Below the pieces are notes generated by a model, which was given only the letters and a program-made list of their open reading frames with translations, did not search any database and was not told where the DNA came from. DNA of 64,000 bases from Lachnospiraceae bacterium (GTDB lineage Bacteria; Bacillota; Clostridia; Lachnospirales; Lachnospiraceae), in NCBI GenBank assembly GCA_024687125.1, contig JAILFA010000012.1, forward strand, positions 1 to 64,000. The letters run 5' to 3'. Shown here one piece after another: positions 1 to 8,074 of the stretch (the first letter of the stretch is position 1; every line of letters begins with the position of its first letter). The position numbers were made by a program, and so were the translations under genes.

Positions 1-1334
1 GTAAAATACGCACCGTCACGCATATAGTAATTGTCCTCCAGATGCGTGCAGACCGGCATTTCAACAAGATCGCCGATGGTGTGCGTATTCATCAGATCCT
101 CGGTCGTATCCAGCAGATAATCATAATTGAACGTCTGTTCAATTCCTTCCATCGTTGCCTCCTGCTGGAACGAACCGTCCCCCCAGGTGACATCCATGAA
201 ATATTCCCGGCCGTTTACCCTGGTCATATTCCAGGCATGCCGTCCGTTAGTGGTATCCCCGGCTGTCACAGTCCCTGTGACGAGAGTCGTCTGGATCCCC
301 AGACGGTTCAGCAGAAGCTGCGCGGTCTTGGCATAGCCCTGACAGACCGATCGGCCGAAGAGCAGGACCGAGCAGATATTCTGGTTATCGGGCGCCCCGA
401 TCTCGTACTCTGTATGATTCACGATATAATCATAGACATATTTGGCCTTATTGAACTGGTCGCTGTCGCTCGGTGCGTCCGCAAGGATCTTCGCGACGGC
501 ATCTTCGATCAGAGCACTTCTCCGCTTTTCCTCCGAAGCGTCATACAGATACCGGGCGGTATATCCGAGCTTGATCAGTTCTCCATCCTGTGTGTAACGG
601 GTGTAGACATAGCCGTCCACAGAAAACAGTTCCGGATGATCTGCCATCAGATACTGATAAACCTCTCCCAGCCGGTCGACATCCATGGTGGAAACTTTGA
701 TCTTTTCACCGCGCTGTGTGGTGATCTGATACAGCTCCGCATAGAGCCTCTTACCTTCGTTGTCGAGATGCTCGAAATAGTAATTTCCGCGGTTTTCGCG
801 GATGAGATCGGAGATCCTCGTTTCGGTCAGACCGATGGCCTCCCGCTGCTTTTCATCCTCGCGGTCGAGTTCCTCCCGGGAAAGGTGTGTCGTCTGCAGC
901 TCCATCTTTTCCTGCTGCGCTTCGATATCCTCGGTCTCCAGCCCCTCCGCAGGAGTACTCTGCGGTGTCTGCGCATTCCCGGCAGGCTCGGCAGCCGGTG
1001 CGGTACTGTCCGTCGGTTTGCTCTCCGGCGCCTGTGTCTGCTGATCCGCCTGCTGTGTCTGCTGATCCGCCTGCTGCGTCTGCTGATCCGCCTGCTGTGT
1101 CCCGCCCTCTTCGGGAAGCGGCTCCATCGTCACGCCCCCCGATGTGTTCACACCCCCGGCCGCGTCGATCTGGTCCTGCTGGGTAAGATCATAGATGACA
1201 TCCAGATCCTTAAGCTTGTCCACCGCACAGCCCGTGGTGATGAGCACCGCGAGAACGGCAAAAAGCACCGCACGCACGGCTTTCCGCCGGCGTCCCGCCC
1301 TTTGCTGCATACCCGTTTTCCTCGTGCTGTGCAT
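1..1334 (-). CDS. Transglutaminase-like lipoprotein (3' end outside window)
   Basis: Reading the minus strand from an ATG at 1334 gives at least 444 residues with no stop before the window edge, so the gene is partial. The N-terminus is basic, then hydrophobic, and ends in a lipobox with Cys36, predicting an exported lipoprotein. A Gln-rich linker follows, with a 7-residue unit (TQQADQQ) repeated three times at about residues 69-90. The second half is a transglutaminase-like (papain-fold) domain: a VCQGYA motif with Cys331, an HAWN motif with His366 and a DVTWG motif with Asp381 form the expected Cys-His-Asp triad. Such domains in Clostridia are thought to act on cell-wall or surface peptides as proteases or cross-linkers; the substrate cannot be read here. 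The start is 6 nt after the prfC stop, so the two are probably cotranscribed. Met9 is an alternative start. Confidence 0.85.
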   Translation of the reverse strand, partial: MHSTRKTGMQQRAGRRRKAVRAVLFAVLAVLITTGCAVDKLKDLDVIYDLTQQDQIDAAGGVNTSGGVTMEPLPEEGGTQQADQQTQQADQQTQQADQQTQAPESKPTDSTAPAAEPAGNAQTPQSTPAEGLETEDIEAQQEKMELQTTHLSREELDREDEKQREAIGLTETRISDLIRENRGNYYFEHLDNEGKRLYAELYQITTQRGEKIKVSTMDVDRLGEVYQYLMADHPELFSVDGYVYTRYTQDGELIKLGYTARYLYDASEEKRRSALIEDAVAKILADAPSDSDQFNKAKYVYDYIVNHTEYEIGAPDNQNICSVLLFGRSVCQGYAKTAQLLLNRLGIQTTLVTGTVTAGDTTNGRHAWNMTRVNGREYFMDVTWGDGSFQQEATMEGIEQTFNYDYLLDTTEDLMNTHTIGDLVEMPVCTHLEDNYYMRDGAYF

Positions 1335-1340
1335 GCCTGA

Positions 1341-2942
1341 TCAGTTCCTCTGAAACTCTGAGAGCACCAGTCCCTCGTTGCGGTCGATCGTCATCTGCGC
1401 GCTCCACTCGTGGACAAAGATCAGGAGCGGCCGGTCCTTCATATCCTTGACACGCTTCATATCCGACGTGCCCACCAGATCCTCCACCGGTACCGGCGAC
1501 TTTTCCACCCAGCGGATGTGCTCATACGGCAGCTGATCCATACGGATCTCCACGCCGTACTCGCTCTCAAGGCGGAATTTCAGCACATCAAACTGCAGCA
1601 CGCCCACGACGCCGACGATGATCTCCTCCATGCCGGACTGCATTTCCTGAAAGATCTGAATGGCACCCTCCTGGGCGATCTGCGTGATCCCCTTGACGAA
1701 CTGTTTGCGCTTCATGGTGTCCACCTGCCGTACCCGGGCAAAGTGCTCGGGAGCAAAGGTGGGAATCCCCTCATAGCGCACATCATCACCGGGTGCGCAG
1801 ACGGTGTCCCCGATGGAAAAGATCCCGGGGTCAAAGACACCCATGATATCCCCGGCATATGCCGTTGTCAGGATCTTGCGCTCGTCCGCCATGAGCTGCT
1901 GCGGCTGCGACAGCCTGAGCGTACGGCCGCTCTGGATATGCTTTACTTCCTTATCCGCGTCAAAGCGCCCGCTGCAGATCCGCATAAAGGCAACGCGGTC
2001 ACGGTGTGCCTTATTCATATTGGCCTGGATCTTAAAGACAAACGCCGTAAAACCGTGCTCTGCGGGATCGACCATCGTTTCCCCGCTCATGCGGCCCACC
2101 GGCGGCGTTGCCATGGACAGAAAGGATCTGAGAAAGATCTCGACGCCGAAATTCTGCAGAGCGGATCCGAAAAACACCGGTGTCAGGAGTCCGGCGCGCA
2201 CCTCCTCAAGGTCGTAAGACGCACCCGCTCCGTCGAGCAGATCGATCTCCCCCGTAAGCTGTGCAAGCGCGTCCTCACCGATATACTTCGCGGTCTGCTC
2301 CGCGTCATCGAGCGCGATATGGATCTCCTCGCCCTCCTTGGTGCCCTTTTCTGTGCCCTCGTAGACAACAATCTTCTTTTCTGTCCGGTCATAGATCCCG
2401 CGGAAGTCCTTGCCCGAACCGATGGGCCAGTTCCGGGGACAGGTCGCGATCCCGAGGTTGTTCTCGATGTCCTCGAGCAGAGAAAAGGTGTCCAGTGCGT
2501 CACGGTCCATCTTGTTGATGAACGTAAAGATCGGGATATGCCGCAGTGTACAGACCTTGAACAGCTTTCGCGTCTGCGGCTCAACGCCCTTGGCGCCGTC
2601 GATCACCATGACCGCGCAGTCCGCCGCCATCAGGGTGCGGTAGGTATCCTCCGAAAAGTCCTCGTGTCCCGGTGTATCCAGAATATTGACACAGAAACCG
2701 TCATATGAAAACTGCAGCACAGAACTCGTCACCGAGATACCGCGCTGCTTCTCTATCTCCATCCAGTCGGAAACGGCATGCTTTGCCGTAGCCTTGCCCT
2801 TGACGCTGCCGGCCGTGTTGATCGCCCCGCCGTAAAGCAGGAACTTTTCGGTCAGCGTCGTCTTACCGGCGTCCGGATGCGAAATGATTGCAAAAGTACG
2901 CCGTCTTTCAATTTCGTTTTTGATCTCGTTTGCTGCACTCAT
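1341..2942 (-). CDS. prfC: Peptide chain release factor 3 (RF3)
   Basis: This 533-residue translational GTPase recycles RF1/RF2 from the ribosome after peptide release. The G1 loop (HPDAGKTT, residues 22-29), switch I (RGISVTSSV), G3 (DTPGHEDF) and G4 (NKMD) are all visible, followed by the beta-barrel domain II and the RF3-specific C-terminal domain (LPYEHIRWVE near the end). Length matches the family (about 525-535). The RF3-type G1 sequence and domain layout distinguish it from EF-G and LepA. It is monocistronic or cotranscribed with the downstream lipoprotein; a strong terminator separates it from pnp upstream. Confidence 0.97.
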   Translation of the reverse strand: MSAANEIKNEIERRRTFAIISHPDAGKTTLTEKFLLYGGAINTAGSVKGKATAKHAVSDWMEIEKQRGISVTSSVLQFSYDGFCVNILDTPGHEDFSEDTYRTLMAADCAVMVIDGAKGVEPQTRKLFKVCTLRHIPIFTFINKMDRDALDTFSLLEDIENNLGIATCPRNWPIGSGKDFRGIYDRTEKKIVVYEGTEKGTKEGEEIHIALDDAEQTAKYIGEDALAQLTGEIDLLDGAGASYDLEEVRAGLLTPVFFGSALQNFGVEIFLRSFLSMATPPVGRMSGETMVDPAEHGFTAFVFKIQANMNKAHRDRVAFMRICSGRFDADKEVKHIQSGRTLRLSQPQQLMADERKILTTAYAGDIMGVFDPGIFSIGDTVCAPGDDVRYEGIPTFAPEHFARVRQVDTMKRKQFVKGITQIAQEGAIQIFQEMQSGMEEIIVGVVGVLQFDVLKFRLESEYGVEIRMDQLPYEHIRWVEKSPVPVEDLVGTSDMKRVKDMKDRPLLIFVHEWSAQMTIDRNEGLVLSEFQRN

Positions 2943-2992
2943 TATAAATATCGCTCGTTATTAAATAATTCAGACTCTGCCAAAGATACGCG

Positions 2993-3034
2993 AAAACCGC
3001 AGAGAAGCCCACAGTACAAGGGCTCCATCTGCGG
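2993..3034 (-). terminator. Rho-independent terminator after pnp
   Basis: On the minus strand a 14-15 bp stem (arms 3020-3034 and 2997-3010, one mismatch region) with a 9-nt loop is followed directly by TTTT. It lies about 20 nt after the pnp stop and ends the rpsO-pnp transcription unit before prfC. Confidence 0.85.
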
Positions 3035-3053
3035 TCATTGCAAATTGTTCCGG

Positions 3054-5144
3054 TTACCTCTGTGCGACGTCCTTCATGGAGAAGCTGATCCGTCCCATCT
3101 TATCCTTGCCAAGGCAGACCACGGTCACTTCATCGCCCATCGCGAGGACATCCTCGACGCGGTCGATCCGGCGGTTGGCGATCTTGGAGATATGCACCAT
3201 TCCTTCCTTGCCGGGAGCAAACTCGATGAACGCACCGAACTCCTTGATGGAGACGACCTTGCCCTTGAAGATCTGTCCCTTTTCGAACTCCATGACGATG
3301 ATGTTGATCATGTCGATCGCACTCTGGATACCCGCAAGATCCTCGCCGCAGACGGAAACATGGCCGTTGTCGTCGATGTCGATCTTGGTGCCCGTGCGGG
3401 AGATGATCTCATTGATCGTCTTGCCCCGCTGACCGACCACATCACCGATCTTCTCGGGATCGATCTGGATCTGTACGATCTTGGGTGCCAGCTTGCCGAC
3501 TTCCTTCCTGGGCTCGGAGATAGCCTTGGACATGCACTCGTCCATGATGAAGAATCTCGCCTCGCGGCACTGCTTGATTGCCTGGCGCACGATCGCTTCG
3601 GTCAGACCATGGATCTTGATATCCATCTGGATCGCAGTGATACCGTCCTTGGTACCGGTCACCTTGAAGTCCATATCACCGAAGAAGTCCTCCAGACCCT
3701 GGATGTCGGTCAGGACCACGAAATCGTCGTCCGTATCGCCTGTCACAAGGCCGCAGCTGATGCCGGCGACCATCTTCTTGATCGGTACGCCCGCGGCCAT
3801 CAGGCTCATGCAGCTGGCGCAGGTGGAAGCCATCGAGGTCGACCCGTTGGACTCAAAGGTTTCGGAGACCGCACGGATCGCGTAAGGGAACTCCTCCTCA
3901 GAGGGAAGGACCGGCAGGAGCGCACGCTCCGCCAGAGCGCCGTGACCGATCTCGCGGCGGCCGGGACCTCTGGAAACCTTGGTCTCGCCGACGGAGTAGG
4001 ACGGGAAATTGTACTGGTGGATGTAGCGCTTGTTCGGTGCAAACTCGTCCAGATTGTCCACCTTCTGCATCTCGGAAAGAGGCGCCAGCGTGATCACATC
4101 ACAGATCTGCGTCTGGCCGCGGGTGAACATCGCGCTGCCGTGTACACGCGGAATGATGTCGATCTCGGCGGAAAGCGGGCGGATCTGCGTGATATCACGG
4201 CCGTCCGGGCGCTTTCTGTCCTTGAGGATCATCTTGCGGACCGTCTTCTTTTCATACTGATAGATCGCTTCGCCCAGGATCGCGAGCCATTCTTCATTTC
4301 CGGCGAATTTTTCCTCGAGCTTCGCGGTAATCTGACGGATGTTCTCCTCACGGACCTGCTTCTCATCGGTAAAGACGGCCTTTTCCATCTCTTCCGGCGG
4401 CACGGTCTCCTTGATCGCGGCAAACAGTTCCTCCGGAACCGCGCAGCTGGTGTAGCTGTGCTTGGGCTTGCCGATCTCGGCGACAATCTTGTTGATGAAC
4501 GCGATGATCTCGAGGTTGACGGAATGTGCCTTGTAGATCGCCTCGATCATCTTGTCCTCAGGGATCTCGTTGCAGCCGGCCTCGATCATGATGACCTTTT
4601 CGCCGACAGAAGCGACTGTCAGGCGCATCTGGCCCTTGTTCCACTGCTCCTGCGAGGGGTTGACGATCAGTTCGCCGTTTTCCATGCCGATCTGCGTCAT
4701 CGCACAGGGACCTGCGAACGGGATATCAGAGATGGATACCGCGATCGAGGAACCGATCATGGCTACCAGCTCGGGACGGCAGGAGGGATCCACTGCCATA
4801 ACGATGTCATCGATCGTGACATCATTGCGGTAATCCTTAGGGAACAGCGGCCGCATCGGACGGTCGATCACGCGGCTCGTCAGGATCGCGTTCTCGGAGG
4901 GTCTGCCCTCACGCTTGTTGAAACCGCCCGGGAATTTCCCCGCCGCGTAGAACTTTTCTTCATATTCCACAGAGAGCGGGAAAAAATCGATTCCGTCCCT
5001 GGGCTTTTCCGAAGCCGTCGCCGTACACATGACGGTAGTTTCCCCATACTGCATGAACGCGCAGCCGTTCGCCTGTTTGCCGACCTTGCCGCACGTCACC
5101 TTGAGAGTGCGTCCCGCGAGATCCATCGTAAATACTTTTTCCAT
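3054..5144 (-). CDS. pnp: Polyribonucleotide nucleotidyltransferase (PNPase)
   Basis: The 696-residue protein is the 3'-5' phosphorolytic exoribonuclease of mRNA decay. It has two RNase PH domains separated by the helical linker, then a KH domain (GDVVGQRGKTINEI, about residues 565-620) and a C-terminal S1 domain (about 622-692, GKVVSIKEFGAFIEF). Length and order are typical. A purine-rich Shine-Dalgarno stretch precedes the ATG. It lies downstream of rpsO as in many bacteria, separated by 162 nt that hold three hairpins, which may be processing or autoregulatory sites. Confidence 0.98.
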   Translation of the reverse strand: MEKVFTMDLAGRTLKVTCGKVGKQANGCAFMQYGETTVMCTATASEKPRDGIDFFPLSVEYEEKFYAAGKFPGGFNKREGRPSENAILTSRVIDRPMRPLFPKDYRNDVTIDDIVMAVDPSCRPELVAMIGSSIAVSISDIPFAGPCAMTQIGMENGELIVNPSQEQWNKGQMRLTVASVGEKVIMIEAGCNEIPEDKMIEAIYKAHSVNLEIIAFINKIVAEIGKPKHSYTSCAVPEELFAAIKETVPPEEMEKAVFTDEKQVREENIRQITAKLEEKFAGNEEWLAILGEAIYQYEKKTVRKMILKDRKRPDGRDITQIRPLSAEIDIIPRVHGSAMFTRGQTQICDVITLAPLSEMQKVDNLDEFAPNKRYIHQYNFPSYSVGETKVSRGPGRREIGHGALAERALLPVLPSEEEFPYAIRAVSETFESNGSTSMASTCASCMSLMAAGVPIKKMVAGISCGLVTGDTDDDFVVLTDIQGLEDFFGDMDFKVTGTKDGITAIQMDIKIHGLTEAIVRQAIKQCREARFFIMDECMSKAISEPRKEVGKLAPKIVQIQIDPEKIGDVVGQRGKTINEIISRTGTKIDIDDNGHVSVCGEDLAGIQSAIDMINIIVMEFEKGQIFKGKVVSIKEFGAFIEFAPGKEGMVHISKIANRRIDRVEDVLAMGDEVTVVCLGKDKMGRISFSMKDVAQR

Positions 5145-5177
5145 TTTCTTCTTCCTTTTCCTTCCTTGTCTTCTCCG

Positions 5178-5290
5178 GTGACGGACTCCGAACCGTCACA
5201 CTTCATCTTCTCTTCTTCCGGTACGGCGGCAGCGCCGAATACCGGCATACAGCGACAGTCCGCTCCGGATGGATCCGGCGCGGGCTGTCG
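5178..5290 (-). promoter_or_regulatory. Three consecutive hairpins in the rpsO-pnp intergenic leader
   Basis: Three self-complementary blocks lie between rpsO and pnp. The first in transcription order is 5253-5290 (CGACAG/CTGTCG outer stem, CGC/GCG and CCGGAT/ATCCGG inner stems). The second is 5219-5246 (CCGGTA/TACCGG and CGGCG/CGCCG). The third is 5178-5199 (GTGACGG/CCGTCAC). None is followed by a T-run, so they are not classical terminators. In E. coli a structured pnp leader is cut by RNase III and used for PNPase autoregulation; an equivalent role here is inference. Confidence 0.6.
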
Positions 5291-5306
5291 GTGTTTGATC
5301 GGCTGA

Positions 5307-5573
5307 TTACTTTCTCAGACCAAGCTCTGCGATGAGCTTACGATAGCGCTCGATGTCCTTGGCCTGCAGATAGGAAAGCAGGCGGCGGCGCTGACCGACC
5401 ATCTTCAGAAGGCCTCTTCTGGAATGATGATCCTTCTGATTGGTGGAAAGGTGCTCATTGAGCTCGCGGATACGCTCTGTCAGAATGGCGATCTGCACCT
5501 CCGGGGAACCTGTGTCTCCCTCGGAGCGCGCAAATTTGCTGATGATCTCAGACTTTTTTTCCTTGGTGATCAT
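5307..5573 (-). CDS. rpsO: Ribosomal protein S15
   Basis: The 88-residue protein has the family length and sequence, with the [10 protein letters not shown] motif near residue 20 and the conserved [21 protein letters not shown] block that contacts 16S rRNA helices 20-22. It assembles early into the 30S platform. The start follows a GGAG Shine-Dalgarno. The gene has its own consensus promoter about 140 nt upstream and a leader hairpin next to the ribosome binding site. It is followed by pnp. Confidence 0.98.
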   Translation of the reverse strand: MITKEKKSEIISKFARSEGDTGSPEVQIAILTERIRELNEHLSTNQKDHHSRRGLLKMVGQRRRLLSYLQAKDIERYRKLIAELGLRK

Positions 5574-5592
5574 GTTTTTTCTCCTCTCTTGA

Positions 5593-5613
5593 TGCCGGGT
5601 CCATGTCCCGGCA
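5593..5613 (-). promoter_or_regulatory. Hairpin beside the rpsO ribosome binding site
   Basis: TGCCGGG and CCCGGCA form a perfect 7-bp stem around a 7-nt loop, ending about 20 nt before the rpsO start codon. S15 in several bacteria represses its own translation by binding leader RNA structures; this position fits, but no known S15-motif class is claimed. Confidence 0.45.
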
Positions 5614-5712
5614 CTGTGTGCGCCCTGTGCAGCGGATGGGTCGGAGTCTCCCGATCCGATGTACGGGTACTGTTGCTGTTTGCCGCGCCGGAAGTCCCGA
5701 AGCGGCTTAACT

Positions 5713-5741
5713 AATATAGCATAACAACGGCCTATTGTAAA
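5713..5741 (-). promoter_or_regulatory. Sigma-A promoter of rpsO-pnp
   Basis: On the minus strand TTTACA (5736-5741) and TATATT (5713-5718) are separated by exactly 17 bp. The -35 region overlaps the last codons of the upstream lipoprotein gene. Transcription would start near 5706, giving a leader of about 130 nt. Confidence 0.8.
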
Positions 5742-6523
5742 GGAGTATTTCCCGGATCTTTGAAATCGGCCGTTTCGATCACTTCACCGGTCGCTTCGTC
5801 CACCAGATCAACATGAATGCTTTCGGCAGACACGCCGGACAGTCTGGCATACGCACCGCCGAGAACGTACACCCCGGCCGGAATGACCTCCTTCGGTGCT
5901 GTGACATCCTCACCCGTGATGTATACCCTGAAGCCTGTAAAATCCTCGTTTCTCTCTATTCGCGCAAGCAGGGGTGATTCGTCCGCATACTCGTTAAGCT
6001 TCTCGTCCATGCGCTTTTCGAGATTCTTAAGGAACCAGGCGTGCTGGGCTTTCGTCATGGTGAACGTCGCGGAACCGTCCTCGTTTACTTTGCCGTACTC
6101 ATAATTACCGATACCGGCGTTCCTGTTGATCCTGTCCTGTGTGATCCCATGCATAAGAGACGACGGGAGCGTGAGCGTGTCATACACCTCTCCGTTTACG
6201 GTCTCGATCCCCGACAGGTCCTCGAGCATATCCAGCGAAAGGTCCAGGATCCCCTGGCGGCTGTCATCGGATGTCTGCCCGGTTCCGGAGCCCGCATCTC
6301 CCGGATCTGTGGCAGGCAGCGTGTCCTCGGGATACGAGTCCGCGGCTGCAGGCGGCTCAGCAGGGGCAGGGTCGGCGGCGGGAGTCACGGTGTCATCAGC
6401 AGGCGCCGTCTCATCGGGGCGCACGATCTGAATTTTCGCGACCTCTCCCTTGCTCTCGCCGCATGCCGTCAGGACAGCGGAAATGGCCAGAAAAGTCAGA
6501 AGCGCAATGACTCTGTTCTTCAT
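5732..6523 (-). CDS. Putative lipoprotein of unknown function
   Basis: A signal peptide ends in a lipobox (VLTAC), followed by a disordered Asp/Ala/Pro/Thr-rich linker of about 70 residues that would hold the globular part away from the membrane. The C-terminal 160 residues are mixed alpha/beta with no family I recognise. The start chosen is the second ATG of the reading frame, because a GGGAG Shine-Dalgarno lies 6 nt before it, whereas the first ATG, 6 nt upstream at 6529, lies almost on that site. The gene follows the nif3-like gene by 13 nt, so cotranscription with trmK-nif3 is likely. Confidence 0.75.
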   Translation of the reverse strand: MKNRVIALLTFLAISAVLTACGESKGEVAKIQIVRPDETAPADDTVTPAADPAPAEPPAAADSYPEDTLPATDPGDAGSGTGQTSDDSRQGILDLSLDMLEDLSGIETVNGEVYDTLTLPSSLMHGITQDRINRNAGIGNYEYGKVNEDGSATFTMTKAQHAWFLKNLEKRMDEKLNEYADESPLLARIERNEDFTGFRVYITGEDVTAPKEVIPAGVYVLGGAYARLSGVSAESIHVDLVDEATGEVIETADFKDPGNTPLQ

Positions 6524-6536
6524 ATACATCTCCCTG

Positions 6537-7319
6537 TCACACCGTCACAAACGGTTCCCGCTCGACTGCGCAGGTGACCTCGAGAGACGGCATCTGACGG
6601 CGGAAGACTTCCTTCATATAAGGAATAAAGATCTTCTCAAGGCCGTAATGGCCGGCATCGATGATGGAAAGGCCGCAGGCCACGGCGTCGATCCCGGTAT
6701 GGTGATCGATGTCACCGGTGATCAGGACATCGGCGCCGGCCGCGATCGCCGTGTCCACGACACTCTTCCCGGAGCCGGGGCAAACAGCGGCCATACGGAC
6801 CCTGCGGCTCTGCTCCCCGAAGAGTCGGACAGCATCGATATGAAAGACTCCCTTGACGAGTTCCGCGCACTCAAGCAGTGTCATCTCCCTCGACAGACGT
6901 CCGACGCGGCCGATCCCTTCCTTGGCGAGATCATCCTCCCAGGTGACATCCAGTACCTCGCGGTCACCCAGTCCCAGCTCGTCGGCAGCCGCGTCCGCCA
7001 TGCCCATGACATCGAAATTCGTATGCATGGCGATCAGACTGATCCGGTTCTCGATCAGTTTGAGGACGCGGCGTCCCGTAAAATCCTCGTCCGTCACGCG
7101 CTTGAGGCCGTGAAAGATCAGCGGATGATGTGTCAGCAGCAGGTCTGCCTCCGCGCGGATCGCGTCGTCCACGACGTCATCGGTCGCGTCCACCGCAATG
7201 AATACCCGATTCACCTCACGGTCGCTCCTGCCTGCGAGCAGGCCCACATTGTCAAAGGAGAGCGCGAACCGTTCGGGTGACAGTTCCTCCAGCTGCGATC
7301 TGATCTCAGAAAGCTTCAT
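6537..7319 (-). CDS. Nif3-like dinuclear metal-centre protein
   Basis: The 260-residue protein belongs to the Nif3/YqfO family (often annotated GTP cyclohydrolase 1 type 2-like). Metal ligands are visible in LLTHHPLIF (about residues 60-68), in GDIDHHTG and in the C-terminal DAGHYGLEK segment. This is the short form without the PII-like insert seen in B. subtilis YqfO. Its start codon overlaps the trmK stop (TGATG), indicating translational coupling, and the trmK-nif3 pairing is conserved in Firmicutes. The true biochemical role of the family is unsettled. Confidence 0.92.
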   Translation of the reverse strand: MKLSEIRSQLEELSPERFALSFDNVGLLAGRSDREVNRVFIAVDATDDVVDDAIRAEADLLLTHHPLIFHGLKRVTDEDFTGRRVLKLIENRISLIAMHTNFDVMGMADAAADELGLGDREVLDVTWEDDLAKEGIGRVGRLSREMTLLECAELVKGVFHIDAVRLFGEQSRRVRMAAVCPGSGKSVVDTAIAAGADVLITGDIDHHTGIDAVACGLSIIDAGHYGLEKIFIPYMKEVFRRQMPSLEVTCAVEREPFVTV

Positions 7320-8074
7320 CAGGCATCCTCCTGTTTCATTGCCGATCCCGCGTTCCGAAAGACAGAGAGTGCGGCCTCAATATTCGCCTGCCTGTCCGAA
7401 AGCTCCCGGATCCTGTCCTGCGGCCCGTTCTCCCCTTCAAGCTTTTCGATCAGCACCCGGTTGGCAGCCTGCTCCTTTTCCAGGAACAGATGCCAGGTCT
7501 CGTCACGGCCGGCGGACAGGATCGCCCCGAAATCCTCCTCGGCGCTGACAGCACTTTCACCCTCACGGACAGAGCGCATCATGGTGTAGAATTTTTCATC
7601 CTCATACACCATGCGTTCCCCGATCACAGCCCAGCCGCGGCTTCTCAGGAAGTCCCAGAGCTCCCGCACCTCGGACTGCGGCTGCACGATCAGCTGGCGT
7701 ATTCCGAGTTCTCCCGGGTCATGCGCGGTCATCATCTTCTGTATCAGGCGCCCGCCCATTCCGGACAGGACCGCGATCTGCGCCTCTCCTTCCAGGAGCT
7801 GCTCAAAGCCGTCGGAACGTCTGAGATCGATCCTGTCCAGAAGACCTGCCTGCCGCACATTGTTTCTGGCGCGCTCGAGCGGTCCCTCATTGATATCCAT
7901 GGCGATCATACGCCCGGTAAAGCCCTGCTGTACAAGATAGATCGGCAGATAGCCGTGATCCGTCCCAATATCGACGATCCCGATCCTTCTGTCAGGCTCC
8001 TGTTCCCGTAAATCCCCTGCCGCCCGCAGTACCATCGCCGCTACGACGAGCAGTCTTTCAGACATCGTGCTCAT
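7319..8074 (-). CDS. trmK: tRNA (adenine(22)-N(1))-methyltransferase
   Basis: The 251-residue enzyme methylates A22 in the D-loop of tRNA using S-adenosylmethionine. The SAM-binding motif VDIGTDHGYLP is at about residues 35-45, followed by the family-typical AMDINEGPLERARNN and SGMGGRLI segments; the C-terminal coiled-coil helices are also present. The gene overlaps the beta-mannosidase stop by 4 nt (ATGA) and the nif3-like start by 1 nt. In B. subtilis trmK and yqfO lie downstream of sigA, which supports the assignment. Confidence 0.94.
   Translation of the reverse strand: MSTMSERLLVVAAMVLRAAGDLREQEPDRRIGIVDIGTDHGYLPIYLVQQGFTGRMIAMDINEGPLERARNNVRQAGLLDRIDLRRSDGFEQLLEGEAQIAVLSGMGGRLIQKMMTAHDPGELGIRQLIVQPQSEVRELWDFLRSRGWAVIGERMVYEDEKFYTMMRSVREGESAVSAEEDFGAILSAGRDETWHLFLEKEQAANRVLIEKLEGENGPQDRIRELSDRQANIEAALSVFRNAGSAMKQEDA

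Noticed and set aside
42-1340. A 432-codon plus-strand frame at the left edge
   Set aside because: The opposite strand encodes the transglutaminase-like lipoprotein with a complete catalytic triad, which explains the open frame.
5253-5290. Terminator between rpsO and pnp
   Set aside because: The stem is strong but no T-run follows on the minus strand, so it is listed as a regulatory hairpin instead.
2778-5306. An 842-codon open frame on the plus strand opposite pnp
   Set aside because: It is a shadow of the GC-rich PNPase gene: the minus strand encodes all PNPase domains, and the plus-strand translation has no recognisable fold or ribosome site.
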